Source of the DNA: Pseudomonas sp. Ga0074129 | GTDB lineage: Bacteria > Pseudomonadota > Gammaproteobacteria > Pseudomonadales > Pseudomonadaceae | Length of the DNA stretch: 64,000 nt | Reading direction: 5' to 3' | Assembly: GCA_001465025.1 (NCBI GenBank) | Contig: LNDO01000064.1 | Coordinates: 1-64,000, forward strand | Part shown: piece by piece, positions 34,801 to 43,484 of the stretch | How the letters are laid out: each line of letters begins with the position of its first letter | How positions within the stretch are numbered: the first letter of the stretch is position 1 | Program-made: the position numbers and the translations under genes | The notes under the pieces: model-generated | The model's input: the letters and a program-made list of their open reading frames with translations, nothing else | The model's database searches: none | Told to the model about the DNA's origin: nothing

Positions 34801-37344
34801 CAGCAGGCTGGCCAACAGCATGAGGCTGGCGCTGAGTGCTGCTGGCATGGGCAAGCACCAGCTCAGGCCCAGGGCCGCCAGCGTGGTGGGGGCCAGCACC
34901 GAGCGGCGCAGGTTGTCGAGCATCTTCCAGCGGCCGATGCTCGGCAGCGCCTGTGGGCCGCTGCATGGCCCGAGAAGCCAAGGCAGTAACTGCCAATCGC
35001 CGCGGGTCCAGCGGTGCTGGCGTTTACCGGCAACGTCATAGCGCGAGGGGAATTCTTCGACCACTTCGACATCCGAGGCCAGCCCGGCGCGGGCAAAAAC
35101 CCCTTCGAAGAGGTCGTGGCTGAGCAGGCTGTTTTCTGCCACGCGGCCAGCCAGTGCAGCCTCAAAGGTATCGATGTGGTAGATGCCTTTGCCGGTAAAG
35201 GAACCTTCGCCAAACAGGTCTTGATACACATCGGACACCGCCGCAGCGTACGGGTCCATGCCGCCTGGGCTGGAGAAAACCTTTTGGTACAGCGAGCCTT
35301 CACGCTGTAAGGGCAGTGCAGGGGTGACCCGGGGTTGCAGAATGCCGTAGCCACCGACGACCCGTTGCAGGTGCTCATCGAAGCGCGGCTGGTTCAGCGG
35401 GTGGGCCATTTTGCCGATCAGGCGCAGCGCGGCATCTCGCGGCAGGCGGGTGTCGGCATCCAGGGTGATGACATAGCGCACGTCTGCGGGGATGCGCTGG
35501 CTGAGCCCGGGCACGTTGCAAAAACTGGTGTCAGCTGCGCCGCGCAGCAGGCGGTTGAGTTCGTGCAGCTTGCCGCGTTTGCGCTCCCAGCCCATCCAGG
35601 TGTTTTCGCTGGGGTTGAACTGGCGACGCCGGTGCAGCAACAGAAACCGACTGCCACCCATACCGGCGCCATAGCGCAGGTTGAGCTGCGCAATGGCGCT
35701 GCTCGCCAGTTGCAGCAGGGCGTCGTCGCTGGCCCGGTGTTCTTGCTCGGCATCCAGACCGTCGGTCAGCAGGGCAAAGGTCAGGTCGCCACCCTGGCCA
35801 GCCAGGTGATGCACTTCCAGTCGCTCGATCTGTTCCAGCAGGTCGGCCTCGCTGCCCAGCAGGGTCGGCACGGCAATCAGTGTGCGCAGGTGGCTGGGCA
35901 CCCCTTCGCTCAACTCCAGGCCGGGCAGAATCATGGCCCCGCAACTGGCGCTGACCGCACGATTAATCAACGCAGTGGCCACTTCGCTGGCGGGCAGAAA
36001 ACCCAGCACAGCAAGTGCCAGCAGCCAGCCGTGGCTGACGCCTTGGCCTGCAAGCAGCCATAGCCCCAGACCCAACAGCACGCTGCCCAGTCCAACAATG
36101 GCGGCCACATAACCACGCATGCCGAGGTGGATGTGGCCTCGGCTGATGCGTAAACGCAGCGGTGGACGAAAGCCGATCTGCTGTTCCAGAGCCCTGCGGC
36201 CTTCAGCAATCAGGTGATAACCGGGGTCGCTGCAACGCGGGTCGCAGGTTGGGTTTTGGCGCGCCTGGTGCGCGGCCTGCAAGGCGCGTTCGGCAACATC
36301 CAACTCACTGCAGGTGCTGCCCCGCGCCAATTGCTCAATGGCGCTGCGGTAGTGGTTGCGGGTGGCAAAATCCATCGCGGCAAAGTCGCTGCGCGCGCCC
36401 AGGCAGGCATCCACCAGGCTGACATTCTCGAACAGTTGCGCCCAGTCGATGGAGGAAATCAGGCGCATGCTGTTGATGATATTGCGCACCGTGAGGTTGG
36501 ACGCGCCTTGACGCTGCTGCGCATGTTGCACCACTTCATCAAGGCTGCTGCCCTGCGCGCCGAGGCGATCCTCCAGCCAGCCGAGGGCAGGCGTGGTCAG
36601 TGGATCATGGTCGCGCAGGCGCTTTGCCAGTTGTGCGGCAAAGGGTTCACTCAGGGGCGCGTTTGCCTGTTCGTTGAGTAGCTTGTCGCGCAATAACGGC
36701 CCGGTCTGTGGTTCCAGTAAACGGTTGGCCAGCGCGTCGGCCTCGGCCCGAGCCTGGCGTCCGGCGGTCATTTGGTCGGCCAGGCGGCGCAGGTTTTCAA
36801 TCAGCACAATGCGCAGGGTAATGGCCACTGCCCACAACTCGCCGATGGTCAGCGGTTGGACCTGCTGATAAGCGACGATAAAACGCTGCAAGGTGTCGGG
36901 GTCGAAATGGCTGTCGGTGTGGGCGATAAAGGCCCAAGCCAAGCCCAGCACTCGTGGGTAACCGGCAAACGGTCCCACGCCCAGCTTGGGCAGTTGGCGG
37001 TAGTAGCCGGGCGGCAGGTCATCGCGGATTTCGCGGATTTGTTCTTCGACCAGGTGGTAGTTGTCCAACAGCCACTCGGCCGCTGGCACCACGCCGCGCC
37101 CCTGCGCCAGTTCGGCAGCGCTGGCGCGGTAGGCGGCGAGCAGCACTTTGGCGTTATCGTCCAGGCGGCGGTGCAGCGACAATACCGCTGGCGGTTTACT
37201 GTGCACTTGCTGGGCGGCGGCCAAGGTTGCGGCGTGTTGTTCGAGGCGTTCGATGCCGAACAGCTCCTCGCGCACCGGGGCGTGATCAAACCATGGCGAA
37301 ACGCCGGATGTACGGCGCAGCAGGGCAGTGAAGACTGAGGTCAT
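28840..37344 (-). CDS. Giant cyclic beta-glucan synthase (GT84-GH94, NdvB/ChvB type)
   Basis: A roughly 2834-aa inner-membrane enzyme. A long N-terminal region is followed by membrane helices near 430-480. A GT84-type glycosyltransferase domain follows at about 480-800 with the donor motif VITLDADTRLPRD and a later HRWTRGDWQLLPWLLGP. A second group of helices is near 830-1000, and a C-terminal half contains GH94 phosphorylase-like modules with GGGDWNDGMNRVG near the end. This matches cyclic beta-1,2-glucan synthases of rhizobia and related long proteins in Pseudomonas: UDP-glucose is polymerised, trimmed and cyclised into periplasmic osmoregulatory glucans. The ATG at 37344 is chosen because upstream residues are atypical. 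No separate glucan exporter is adjacent. Linkage type (1,2 versus 1,3) cannot be read from sequence. Confidence 0.88.
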   Translation of the reverse strand: MTSVFTALLRRTSGVSPWFDHAPVREELFGIERLEQHAATLAAAQQVHSKPPAVLSLHRRLDDNAKVLLAAYRASAAELAQGRGVVPAAEWLLDNYHLVEEQIREIRDDLPPGYYRQLPKLGVGPFAGYPRVLGLAWAFIAHTDSHFDPDTLQRFIVAYQQVQPLTIGELWAVAITLRIVLIENLRRLADQMTAGRQARAEADALANRLLEPQTGPLLRDKLLNEQANAPLSEPFAAQLAKRLRDHDPLTTPALGWLEDRLGAQGSSLDEVVQHAQQRQGASNLTVRNIINSMRLISSIDWAQLFENVSLVDACLGARSDFAAMDFATRNHYRSAIEQLARGSTCSELDVAERALQAAHQARQNPTCDPRCSDPGYHLIAEGRRALEQQIGFRPPLRLRISRGHIHLGMRGYVAAIVGLGSVLLGLGLWLLAGQGVSHGWLLALAVLGFLPASEVATALINRAVSASCGAMILPGLELSEGVPSHLRTLIAVPTLLGSEADLLEQIERLEVHHLAGQGGDLTFALLTDGLDAEQEHRASDDALLQLASSAIAQLNLRYGAGMGGSRFLLLHRRRQFNPSENTWMGWERKRGKLHELNRLLRGAADTSFCNVPGLSQRIPADVRYVITLDADTRLPRDAALRLIGKMAHPLNQPRFDEHLQRVVGGYGILQPRVTPALPLQREGSLYQKVFSSPGGMDPYAAAVSDVYQDLFGEGSFTGKGIYHIDTFEAALAGRVAENSLLSHDLFEGVFARAGLASDVEVVEEFPSRYDVAGKRQHRWTRGDWQLLPWLLGPCSGPQALPSIGRWKMLDNLRRSVLAPTTLAALGLSWCLPMPAALSASLMLLASLLIPALLPLCFGLLPARAGIRWRSHLGTLRDDLLLAVQHCALDLSFLADQSWRMLDAISRTLYRLLISRRHLLEWTTAAQAAISPRLKLPGFYRGMAGGTVLGLLIGAAALLVSPANWPLILPFAVLWLSAPAIALWVSRSPAASKRLVIEPAQTVELRLIARRTWRFFETFVTPADNQLPPDNFQDDPKPVIAHRTSPTNMGLYLLCAIAARDFGWIGTQRSLDRLHATLTVMAQLPRYRGHFYNWYDTQNLHPLAPAYVSSVDSGNLAGHLLVVANACEEWLHSPISLDARQGLQDNLQLACATLATMSAAASERGRQMDELLQQIATDLQGSQPLLSLLPTLLRLTDKAALLASGIAQLDDEQQVNDLQFWLQALAQAIGDLLHDAQLTDTQRSQLHVDLSRTAAQARAMALAMDFAFLLEPERKLLSIGFCLADNNLDSSCYDLLASEARLASLFAIAKGDVSTRHWFRLGRTSTPLGNGSALISWSGSMFEYLMPSLVMRAPAGSLLEQTNRLVVARQAAYGASLNIPWGISESAYNARDMELTYQYSNFGVPGLGLKRGLSANRVIAPYATGLATMVDPHAALANYQRLDALGALGRYGFYEALDFTPTRLPDEQPFAIVQTFMAHHQGMTIVAIANALHDGQMRARFHREPMIQACERLLQERMPRNVAVAHPRAEEVSACAAAADCALHSERRLNHFNGGPPITHLLSNGRYSVMLTASGGGYSRWRDVAVTRWQADSTRDAHGSFIFLWDMHNDLHWSLGAQPSSHSPYDEVVFAEDYASYSRQDGSLGTALEVLVSGEDDGEVRRVSLTNSGRVMREIELTSYAELVLASAASDSAHPAFSKLFVVTEYLPAFAALIASRRPRSANEQPLWAAHFAVVEGEQSAAVQYETDRARFLGRSCALHAAAVIRQGQALSDTVGTVLDPIFSLRQRVLIAPGKVARVAFWTLVAPTREALLDLIDKHHDRSAFDRAKTLAWTQAQVELRHLDILAAEAADFQRLAAPILYVDARFRTPAASLLRGLASQSMLWSQGISGDLPIVLLRISDAEDIAQVKQLLRAHEYWRMKRLAVDLVIINEHASSYLQDLQVAIETAVRSSQSRPRFNAELAQGSVFVLRADLLSGAFREHLQAAARVLLLSHRGAIAEQLARLPACPRPAPASALNHSAQPIPAVLATPPSPLELANGLGGFDRDGREYVVRLDAWSNTPAPWINVIANAQFGFQVSAEGSGYTWADNSRENQLTPWSNDPVSDPPGEAVYVRDEDSLALFSPTAQPLRDSGHYEARHGFGYSRFSHQASGIAMQLLQYVALDDPIKISRLTLHNLSGRPRRLSVSTYAEWVLGSTRAASAAFIVSQRDSSTGALFAKNPWSIAFNQRCAFSDLGGRQSSWTADRCEFIGRNGSLAQPAALGRQAALSNSLGASLDPCAALQCQVELNAGESIEVLWLLGQCASDAQASALITHYRQADLDAELARVEQHWQGVLNAVQVQTPSRAMDIMLNGWLLYQTLACRVWARAAFYQASGAYGFRDQLQDGMALSFANPALTRAHLLRAASRQFIDGDVQHWWLPHSGQGVRSHISDDRVWLAYATAHYLQSSGDTAILDEMLDFLDGPPLAADEHDAFFLPLPADAPASLFEHCARALDQCLTLTSERGLPLMGGGDWNDGMNRVGERGKGESVWLGWFLLRTLALFTPYAEGRDSARATRWQAHAERLRAALEAHAWDGQWYRRATFDDGTWLGSAQNTECRIDSIAQSWAVLSTSADPQRARLAMAALQRELVDEDAGIALLFTPAFDQTPLEPGYIKGYPPGLRENGGQYSHAAMWAILAYCQLGSGNQAFALFDLVNPINHGNSPEACQRYKVEPYVLAADVYAVAPHVGRGGWTWYTGAAGWMYRAGVEGLLGIRREGHCLLLNPCIPTDWPGFTAQIRLGESHYEIELSNPMQRSQGIRQAWLDEQPLVCADGSLNVALEPGTHRLRIEL

Positions 37345-37570
37345 GTGGCGCGGTTCCAGCCATCGAGGCGTGCGCGATGGGTGTCGAGGCGCGATACCCA
37401 TCTGAGAAGCCGCGACAGCGGACCTGCGAATTCAGTACGGCCTGGTCGGTGCAGGCGAAGGCGCTCGCATACAGCGCTTAAGAATGCTGTCGCAGCATTC
37501 GCAGTACCCTACAGAGCGCAGTGTGTGGGTGTCTGTTCGCTAACGGACATAAGCACAAATGAATGCTTGG

Positions 37571-38458
37571 CTAACGCAGTTGCGCTTCGGCCAGGGTCAG
37601 GCAGCGCGGGATGCGAGTGGCGTCCCAGTGTTGGCTGGCCCAGCGCAGCAGTTCGCCGGGGCTGGCGTAATCGGCGGCGTGCGGCAGCGCTTGGCCAAGG
37701 GCGCGTAGGGCGCGAATCAACAGCGGCGTGGCCTGGTCGACGGGTAGCGGGGGCGAGCGGTAGGACTTGCCCAGTTTGTGGCCGTCGGGCTGGATAATCA
37801 GCGGCACGTGCAGGTAGCGCGGCTGTGGCAGGCCGAGCAATTCTTGCAGGTACAACTGGCGTGGCGTGGAGTCGAGCAAATCGGCCCCGCGCACCACATC
37901 GGTGACGCCCTGCCAGGCATCATCAAGCACCACGGCCAGTTGATAGGCGTACAGGCCATCGCGCCGACGAATCACAAAATCCCCGACTTCGCGGCCCAGG
38001 TGCTGCTGGTATTCCCCTTGCACCCGATCGGTAAAGCGGTAAACCAACTCGGGGACGCGCAGGCGAATGGCGGCATCGCTAAACCCGTGCCCGGCATTGC
38101 GGCAGGTGCCGGGGTAAATACCCTGATGGCCTTCCAGTTGTTTGCGCGAGCAGGTGCAGGCATAGGCCAGGCCCTGATTGAGCAGGCGGTCGACCAGTGC
38201 GGCGTATTCAGCGTGACGTGTGCTCTGGCGCACCAGTTCGCCATCCCACTCAAAGCCATAGCTCTCCAGCGTGCTGAGAATGCCCGCCTGAGCACCGGCC
38301 ACTTCCCGTGGCGGGTCGAGATCTTCCATGCGCAGTAGCCAGCGGCCATTTACCGCGCGCGCGTCGAGGTAGGACGCCAGTGCTGCGACCAAGGAGCCGA
38401 AGTGCAGATAACCGCTTGGGGTGGGGGCGAAACGGCCCGTGTAAGCAGGTGGGGTCAT
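37571..38458 (-). CDS. gluQ: Glutamyl-Q tRNA(Asp) synthetase
   Basis: A 295-aa truncated GluRS paralogue lacking the anticodon-binding domain. It glutamylates queuosine at position 34 of tRNA-Asp. Visible are the HIGH-like FAPTPSGYLHFGSL, the zinc-site cysteines CTCSRKQ...YPGTCR, and the KMSKS-like HKLGKSYR. The ATG at 38458 starts at the conserved N-terminus. It follows dksA in the same direction, the order known in Pseudomonas and Escherichia; a strong terminator between them suggests only read-through coupling. Confidence 0.93.
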   Translation of the reverse strand: MTPPAYTGRFAPTPSGYLHFGSLVAALASYLDARAVNGRWLLRMEDLDPPREVAGAQAGILSTLESYGFEWDGELVRQSTRHAEYAALVDRLLNQGLAYACTCSRKQLEGHQGIYPGTCRNAGHGFSDAAIRLRVPELVYRFTDRVQGEYQQHLGREVGDFVIRRRDGLYAYQLAVVLDDAWQGVTDVVRGADLLDSTPRQLYLQELLGLPQPRYLHVPLIIQPDGHKLGKSYRSPPLPVDQATPLLIRALRALGQALPHAADYASPGELLRWASQHWDATRIPRCLTLAEAQLR

Positions 38459-38482
38459 AGGCTGTTGCACACGCGCAAGGCA

Positions 38483-38513
38483 GAAACAACAGAGGGTGCC
38501 GAAGCACCCTCTG
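38483..38513 (-). terminator. dksA rho-independent terminator
   Basis: CAGAGGGTGC and GCACCCTCTG form a perfect 10-bp stem closed, on the transcribed strand, by a TTCG tetraloop, followed leftward by TTGTTT. It separates dksA from gluQ. Confidence 0.9.
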
Positions 38514-38520
38514 GGTCAGA

Positions 38521-38964
38521 TCAGGAACCGATCTGCTTTTCTTTGATTTCCGCCAGCGTCTTGCAGTCAATGCACAGGGTCGCTGTTGGGCGGGCTTCGA
38601 GTCGGCGGATGCCGATTTCTACGCCGCACGAGTCACACCAGCCGTAATCGTTGTCTTCGATCAGTTGCAGGGTTTCGTCGATTTTCTTGATCAGTTTGCG
38701 CTCGCGATCACGGGCACGCAGTTCCAGGCTGAATTCTTCTTCCTGGCTGGCGCGATCCGCGGGATCAGGGAAGTTAGCGGCTTCGTCCTGCATGTGGTGC
38801 ACAGTACGATCAACTTCCTGCATCAACTCCAGCTTCCACTTATTGAGGATGCCGGTGAAGTGGACGCGCATCCCGTCGCTCATGTATTCCTCGCCCTTTG
38901 TTTCTTTGTAGGGTTCGAAACCACGAGTCAATTGACTGCTTTTTGCTTTTGCTTTTGTGGGCAT
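38521..38964 (-). CDS. dksA: RNA polymerase-binding transcription factor DksA
   Basis: A 147-aa DksA. The N-terminal coiled coil carries the tip motif DPADRA, and the C-terminal C4 zinc finger is CDSCG...CIDCK. DksA enters the RNA polymerase secondary channel and with ppGpp redirects transcription in the stringent response. It lies between gluQ and a divergent aminotransferase, matching P. aeruginosa gene order from memory. Confidence 0.96.
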   Translation of the reverse strand: MPTKAKAKSSQLTRGFEPYKETKGEEYMSDGMRVHFTGILNKWKLELMQEVDRTVHHMQDEAANFPDPADRASQEEEFSLELRARDRERKLIKKIDETLQLIEDNDYGWCDSCGVEIGIRRLEARPTATLCIDCKTLAEIKEKQIGS

Positions 38965-39160
38965 GGATGACCGCCTCTCACTCTCTCTAATCCACTGCGC
39001 AGGACGGTGTCCCTTGCCGATTCTACGTCGAGTAGAACTGGCCCTGCGGCTGCAAGCGGGCGAACTTACCAGAACAACTCCCCCTGCGCCACTCCCGGTT
39101 GTCGAAGCTGAGACGGGTATGCTTTAGAATCCGCCTCTTTATTCCAACCAAGGCAGCCCC

Positions 39161-40342
39161 ATGGCCCAGCCCTACAGTGCGCGCAGCCGCGCCATAGAAC
39201 CTTTTCATGTGATGGCCTTGTTGGCCCGTGCCAATCAATTGCAGGCCGATGGTCATGATGTTATCCACCTGGAGATCGGTGAGCCGGATTTCACCACGGC
39301 CGCGCCGATTGTCGCTGCCGGCCAAGCAGCGCTGGCCGATGGGCACACCCGCTATACCGCCGCACGCGGTTTACCAGCGCTGCGTGAGGCGATCGCCAGT
39401 TTCTACGCGCAACGTTACGGTCTGACGATTGATCCACAGCGTATTTTGATCACGCCAGGCGGTTCCGGTGCCTTGCTGCTGGCCACCAGCTTGCTGGTCG
39501 ACCCCGGCAAACACTGGTTGCTGGCCGATCCGGGTTATCCGTGCAATCGGCACTTTCTGCGTCTGGTTGAAGGCGCCGCGCAACTGGTGCCGGTGGGGCC
39601 GGAGGTGCGTTATCAACTCACCCCCGAGCTGATCAATCGGCACTGGGATGAACACAGCGTCGGCGCGTTGGTCGCATCCCCGGCCAACCCAACTGGCACC
39701 TTGCTCAGTCGTGATGAGCTGGGCGGGCTGTCACAGGCGTTGAAGGCGCGTGGCGGGCATCTGGTGGTCGATGAGATTTATCATGGCCTGACCTACGGGG
39801 TGGACGCCGCCAGCGTGCTGGAAGTGGACGACGACGCCTTTGTGCTCAACAGTTTTTCCAAGTATTTCGGCATGACCGGCTGGCGACTGGGCTGGTTGGT
39901 GGCGCCCCCGGCGGCAGTGCCGGAGTTGGAGAAACTGGCGCAGAACCTCTACATCAGTGCGCCGAGCATGGCCCAGTATGCGGCGTTGGCCTGCTTTCAA
40001 CCGCAGACCCTGGAGATTCTCGAACAGCGCCGTCATGCGTTTCAGCAGCGCCGTGATTTCCTGCTGCCCGCGCTGCGTGAGTTGGGCTTCAAAATTGCGG
40101 TGGAGCCTGAAGGGGCCTTCTATTTATATGCCGACATCAGCGCCTTTGGCGGTGATGCTTTTGCCTTCTGTCAGCACTTTCTGGAAACCGAACACGTGGC
40201 CTTTACCCCGGGTCTGGATTTTGGCCGCTACCAGGCTGCGCAGCATGTGCGTTTTGCTTACACCCAGGATTTACCGCGCTTGCAGCAGGCCGTAGACCGC
40301 ATCAAGCGCGGGCTGATCAGTTGGCGCGCTCATGCGCTTTGA
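39161..40342 (+). CDS. PLP-dependent aminotransferase, class I/II
   Basis: A 393-aa fold-type I aminotransferase. The PLP lysine is in [15 protein letters not shown]; other motifs are [25 protein letters not shown] and [11 protein letters not shown]. Substrate is not predictable beyond an aspartate/alanine-type amino acid. It is divergent from dksA and overlaps sfsA by 11 nt, an order conserved in Pseudomonas. Confidence 0.92.
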   Translation: MAQPYSARSRAIEPFHVMALLARANQLQADGHDVIHLEIGEPDFTTAAPIVAAGQAALADGHTRYTAARGLPALREAIASFYAQRYGLTIDPQRILITPGGSGALLLATSLLVDPGKHWLLADPGYPCNRHFLRLVEGAAQLVPVGPEVRYQLTPELINRHWDEHSVGALVASPANPTGTLLSRDELGGLSQALKARGGHLVVDEIYHGLTYGVDAASVLEVDDDAFVLNSFSKYFGMTGWRLGWLVAPPAAVPELEKLAQNLYISAPSMAQYAALACFQPQTLEILEQRRHAFQQRRDFLLPALRELGFKIAVEPEGAFYLYADISAFGGDAFAFCQHFLETEHVAFTPGLDFGRYQAAQHVRFAYTQDLPRLQQAVDRIKRGLISWRAHAL

Positions 40343-41039
40343 CCCCCCGTTGGAAGAGGGGCGCTTGCTGCGCCGCTACAAGCGCTTTCTCGCCGACATT
40401 GAGACCGCCAGCGGCGAGGCCCTGACGATCCACTGCGCCAACACCGGCTCGATGCTCAACTGCATGAGCGAGGGTGCGCGCATCTGGTTCAGCCGCAGCA
40501 ACGACCCCAAACGCAAATTGCCGGGTAGCTGGGAGATTGGCGAAACACCCCATGGCCGCCTGGCCGTGATCAACACCGCGCGCGCCAATGCCTTGGTTGA
40601 AGAGGCTCTGCACGCCGGTGTGATCAGCGAACTCAATGGCTTCACGCAGCTCAAGCGCGAAGTGCCTTATGGCGAAGAACGCAGCCGCATCGACTTTCGC
40701 CTGGACTACCCGCAGGGCGCGGCGTTTGTCGAAGTTAAGAGCGTAACGCTGGGGTTCGAAGGCAATCGCGTCGCCGCATTTCCTGATGCACGCACCGAGC
40801 GTGGCAGTAAACACCTGCGTGAACTGGCCAGCCTGGCCCGTGCGGGCACGCGTGCGGTGCAGTTGTATTGCGTGAACCTGAGCGAAATCGATGCCGTGCG
40901 CCCAGCCGTAGAAATCGACCCGGCCTATGCCGCGGCCCTGCGTGAAGCGGTCAGTGCCGGTGTGGAAGTGCTCGCATACGGCACCACGATCAGCGCGCAG
41001 GAGGTGCGTCTGGTCAAACGTTTGGATGTGTTGATATAG
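40332..41039 (+). CDS. sfsA: SfsA family DNA-binding/nuclease-like protein
   Basis: A 235-aa SfsA protein, named for sugar fermentation stimulation in E. coli. It has an N-terminal OB-like part ([10 protein letters not shown]) and a C-terminal nuclease-fold-like part with [10 protein letters not shown] and VEVKSVTLG, whose D...ExK arrangement resembles a PD-(D/E)xK site. Function in cells remains poorly defined. It overlaps the aminotransferase gene by 11 nt, so translation is coupled. Confidence 0.92.
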   Translation: MRFDPPLEEGRLLRRYKRFLADIETASGEALTIHCANTGSMLNCMSEGARIWFSRSNDPKRKLPGSWEIGETPHGRLAVINTARANALVEEALHAGVISELNGFTQLKREVPYGEERSRIDFRLDYPQGAAFVEVKSVTLGFEGNRVAAFPDARTERGSKHLRELASLARAGTRAVQLYCVNLSEIDAVRPAVEIDPAYAAALREAVSAGVEVLAYGTTISAQEVRLVKRLDVLI

Positions 41040-41154
41040 GCTTTCGCTTCAATCAAGTGTTGCATGGGCCGCTGAGTTGTCCCGCGATTGCTCCGGATGA
41101 CCAGGCGCATATTAGGTAGGTTGGTGTTGAGCGTAGCGAAGCCCAACAGAGCGC

Positions 41155-41256
41155 AGGTTGTAGGAGGGGCCGGGCGGCGTTCCGCTTTAGCCGCGAGCTT
41201 TTGCGGTATCAGCGCTACGGTGCTGAAAGATCTCCGCTAAAGCGCCTCCCACAGCT
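41155..41256. repeat. REP doublet (REPIN-like)
   Basis: Two REP-type sequences in inverted orientation: GTTCCGCTTTAGCCGCGAG near 41179-41197, preceded by TAGGAGGGGC, and CTCCGCTAAAGCGCCTCCCACA at 41232-41253. They can pair into a long hairpin between convergent sfsA and the glycosyltransferase gene. Confidence 0.6.
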
Positions 41257-41262
41257 GTTTGT

Positions 41263-42441
41263 TCAATGCTGAGTTCTGCCGGCTGGCAGTTCCTGTTCGG
41301 GCTGCATGGCGCAGCGCAGATGCTGTTCAAATAACTCGACGATCGCCGGCCAGCCTTGGCGTGAGGCATGCAACCGTGCATTCAGACGCACCCGGCGCAG
41401 GCTTTCGTTGTTGCTGATCAACTCGCTGGCTGCGTCTATAAAACCCTGTTGATCCTCCGCCACCGCCAGCGCACCGTTATGCCCGTGGCGGATATGTTGC
41501 GCGGCGGCGGCCTGGTCAAACGCCACCACGCCAAGGCCTGCAGCCAGCGCCTCAAGCACCACATTGCCGAAGGTTTCCGAGAGGCTGGGGAACAGGAATA
41601 CATCCCCCGAGGCGTAATGCGCGGCCAGTGCTTCACCGCGTTGCAGGCCGCAGAAAACCGCCTCGGGCAGTTGTTGCTGAAGGGCGCTGCGCTGCGGGCC
41701 GTCGCCGACCAGAATCAGCTTCAAGCGCCGCTCTGGATGCTTTTGTTGCAAGGCCAGAAAACTTTTACTGAGCAGGGCTAGGTTCTTTTCGGCGGCCAGG
41801 CGGCCGACATGCAGCACGGCGATGTCTGTATCGCCCAGCCCCCACTGCGCACGCAGGTCGGCACTGCGTTTGGCCGGGTGGAACAGTTGGCTGTCGACGC
41901 CGCGCGCCAGCATGGCTAGGTTCTCGAAGCCACGGCGTTGCAGTTCGATGCGCTGGCTGGCGCTGGGCACCAAGGTCATTTGCGTGCGGTTATGGAACCC
42001 ACGCAAGTAGTGGGTCAGGGCGCGGGTCAGTAAGCCGTAGCCGTAATGCCCGGTGTATTGCTGAAAGTTGGTGTGAAAACCGCTGACCACCGGGATCTGC
42101 AAACGCCGCGCGGCACGCAGGGCGGACAACCCGAGCGGGCCTTCGGTGGCGATGTACAGCACGTCCGGGCGCTGACGTTGCCAGCGGCGCAGCAATTTGT
42201 GCATGGATGATTGCCCCCACTGCAAACCGGGGTAGCCGGGCAGCGGCCAGCCACGGGTCAGCAGTTCATCTTCAGTGGCGGCTGTGCGTGGGTCGCTGGA
42301 TTGCCGTGGGCGCACCAGTTGCACGCGATGACCGCGACCGCGCAGGCCATCGACCAGGCGCCCGAGGGTATTGGCCACACCGTTGATTTCCGGCGGGAAG
42401 GTTTCGCTGATCAGCGCGATATGCAGGGTAGCTGTGCTCAT
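41263..42441 (-). CDS. Glycosyltransferase family 4 (GT-B)
   Basis: A 392-aa retaining GT-B glycosyltransferase. The N-terminal acceptor domain begins ALISETFPPEINGVANTLGR, typical of GT4 enzymes related to MgtA and mannosyl/glucosyl transferases acting on lipids. The C-terminal donor domain contains LHVGRLAAEKN, LVGDGPQR and the E-x7-E motif region PSLSETFGNVVLEALAAG. The acceptor may be diacylglycerol or a phosphoinositol-like lipid, but that is inference. No polysaccharide cluster surrounds it. Confidence 0.87.
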   Translation of the reverse strand: MSTATLHIALISETFPPEINGVANTLGRLVDGLRGRGHRVQLVRPRQSSDPRTAATEDELLTRGWPLPGYPGLQWGQSSMHKLLRRWQRQRPDVLYIATEGPLGLSALRAARRLQIPVVSGFHTNFQQYTGHYGYGLLTRALTHYLRGFHNRTQMTLVPSASQRIELQRRGFENLAMLARGVDSQLFHPAKRSADLRAQWGLGDTDIAVLHVGRLAAEKNLALLSKSFLALQQKHPERRLKLILVGDGPQRSALQQQLPEAVFCGLQRGEALAAHYASGDVFLFPSLSETFGNVVLEALAAGLGVVAFDQAAAAQHIRHGHNGALAVAEDQQGFIDAASELISNNESLRRVRLNARLHASRQGWPAIVELFEQHLRCAMQPEQELPAGRTQH

Positions 42442-42499
42442 GCCTGCAGTGTCGGCTGCTGGTGTGTAGTGACTGTGACGATTAGGTGGCGGTTATGTG

Positions 42500-43402
42500 T
42501 CAGTCGGGCAGGTCTATCAATTGTTGGCGAAGCCAGGCATGCGCGGGGTCGTGTTGCTGCTGCCGGTGCCAGATCAGGCTGACCTGTACCGGCGGCATAT
42601 CAAACGGCAGTGGCGCGCTCTGCAAGGCATGCAGGGGCGCAAGCGCCGCAGCCAGGCGTGCAGGCACAGTGCCGAGCAGGTCTGTTTGCGCGACGATGGC
42701 AGGGATCGGCAAGTAGTTGGGCAGGTGCAGTGCTGTGTGCCGCCGCACCTTGGCCGAACCCAGCACGATCTCCAGCGGCGAACCGCGTCCGGCCCGTGGG
42801 GTCACGCTGATATGCCGGGCTTGCTGGTAACCCTCCAGGGTCAGCCCGCCAACAAAGGCCGGGTGACCGGCACGGCCGATGGCCACCAGCGGTTCTTCAC
42901 GCAGGGGCGCGTAATGCAGTTCGGCGCACTCGAAATGCAGATAGTCGATGGCCAGGTCCAGCGTGCCGCTGGTCAGGCGTTGCACCAGCGAGTCGGCGTC
43001 GTCGACTTGCACCTGTAATTCAACCTGCGCTGCGATATGCGCCAAATGCGCCTGCAAACGTGGCAGTAAAGCGGTCTGCGCGTAGTCGTTCAGCGACAGG
43101 CTGAACGTGTGCGGCGTTTGCGGATTAAATGCGGCGGTTGGCCCAAGCCCGCTTTGCAACAGGCGCAGGGCCTGGCGCACTGGCACATACAAGGCCTGAG
43201 CGCGGGCGGTGGGGGTCATACCGCGCGCGGTGCGCAGGAACAATTCCTCGCCCAGTTGCTGGCGCAGACGCGCCAGGGCGTTACTCACCGTCGATTGGCT
43301 CAGGTGCAGGCGCTCGGCGGCGCGGGTCAGGTTGCCTTCCTGCATCAGGGCGTCGAAAACCAGCAGCAGGTTGAGGTCGAGTTGGCGCAAATTCGTGATC
43401 AA
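42500..43402 (-). CDS. LysR family transcriptional regulator
   Basis: A 300-aa LysR regulator with the HTH at residues 8-66 (LDLNLLLVFDALMQEGNLTR, RLHLSQSTVSNALARLR) of the NodD/LeuO-like subgroup, and a substrate-binding domain. It is divergent from the fatty acid hydroxylase/SRPBCC gene with an 82-nt spacer that contains the palindrome CGAATGATTCG (43433-43443), so that gene is its likely target. Coinducer unknown. Confidence 0.9.
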   Translation of the reverse strand: MITNLRQLDLNLLLVFDALMQEGNLTRAAERLHLSQSTVSNALARLRQQLGEELFLRTARGMTPTARAQALYVPVRQALRLLQSGLGPTAAFNPQTPHTFSLSLNDYAQTALLPRLQAHLAHIAAQVELQVQVDDADSLVQRLTSGTLDLAIDYLHFECAELHYAPLREEPLVAIGRAGHPAFVGGLTLEGYQQARHISVTPRAGRGSPLEIVLGSAKVRRHTALHLPNYLPIPAIVAQTDLLGTVPARLAAALAPLHALQSAPLPFDMPPVQVSLIWHRQQQHDPAHAWLRQQLIDLPD

Positions 43403-43484
43403 GAATAATGCTCTTTTGAACTATCCATTATCCGAATGATTCGCCCGCGCCTAAACTCCTGTCAATCCGCAGAGGAGTTTTGCC

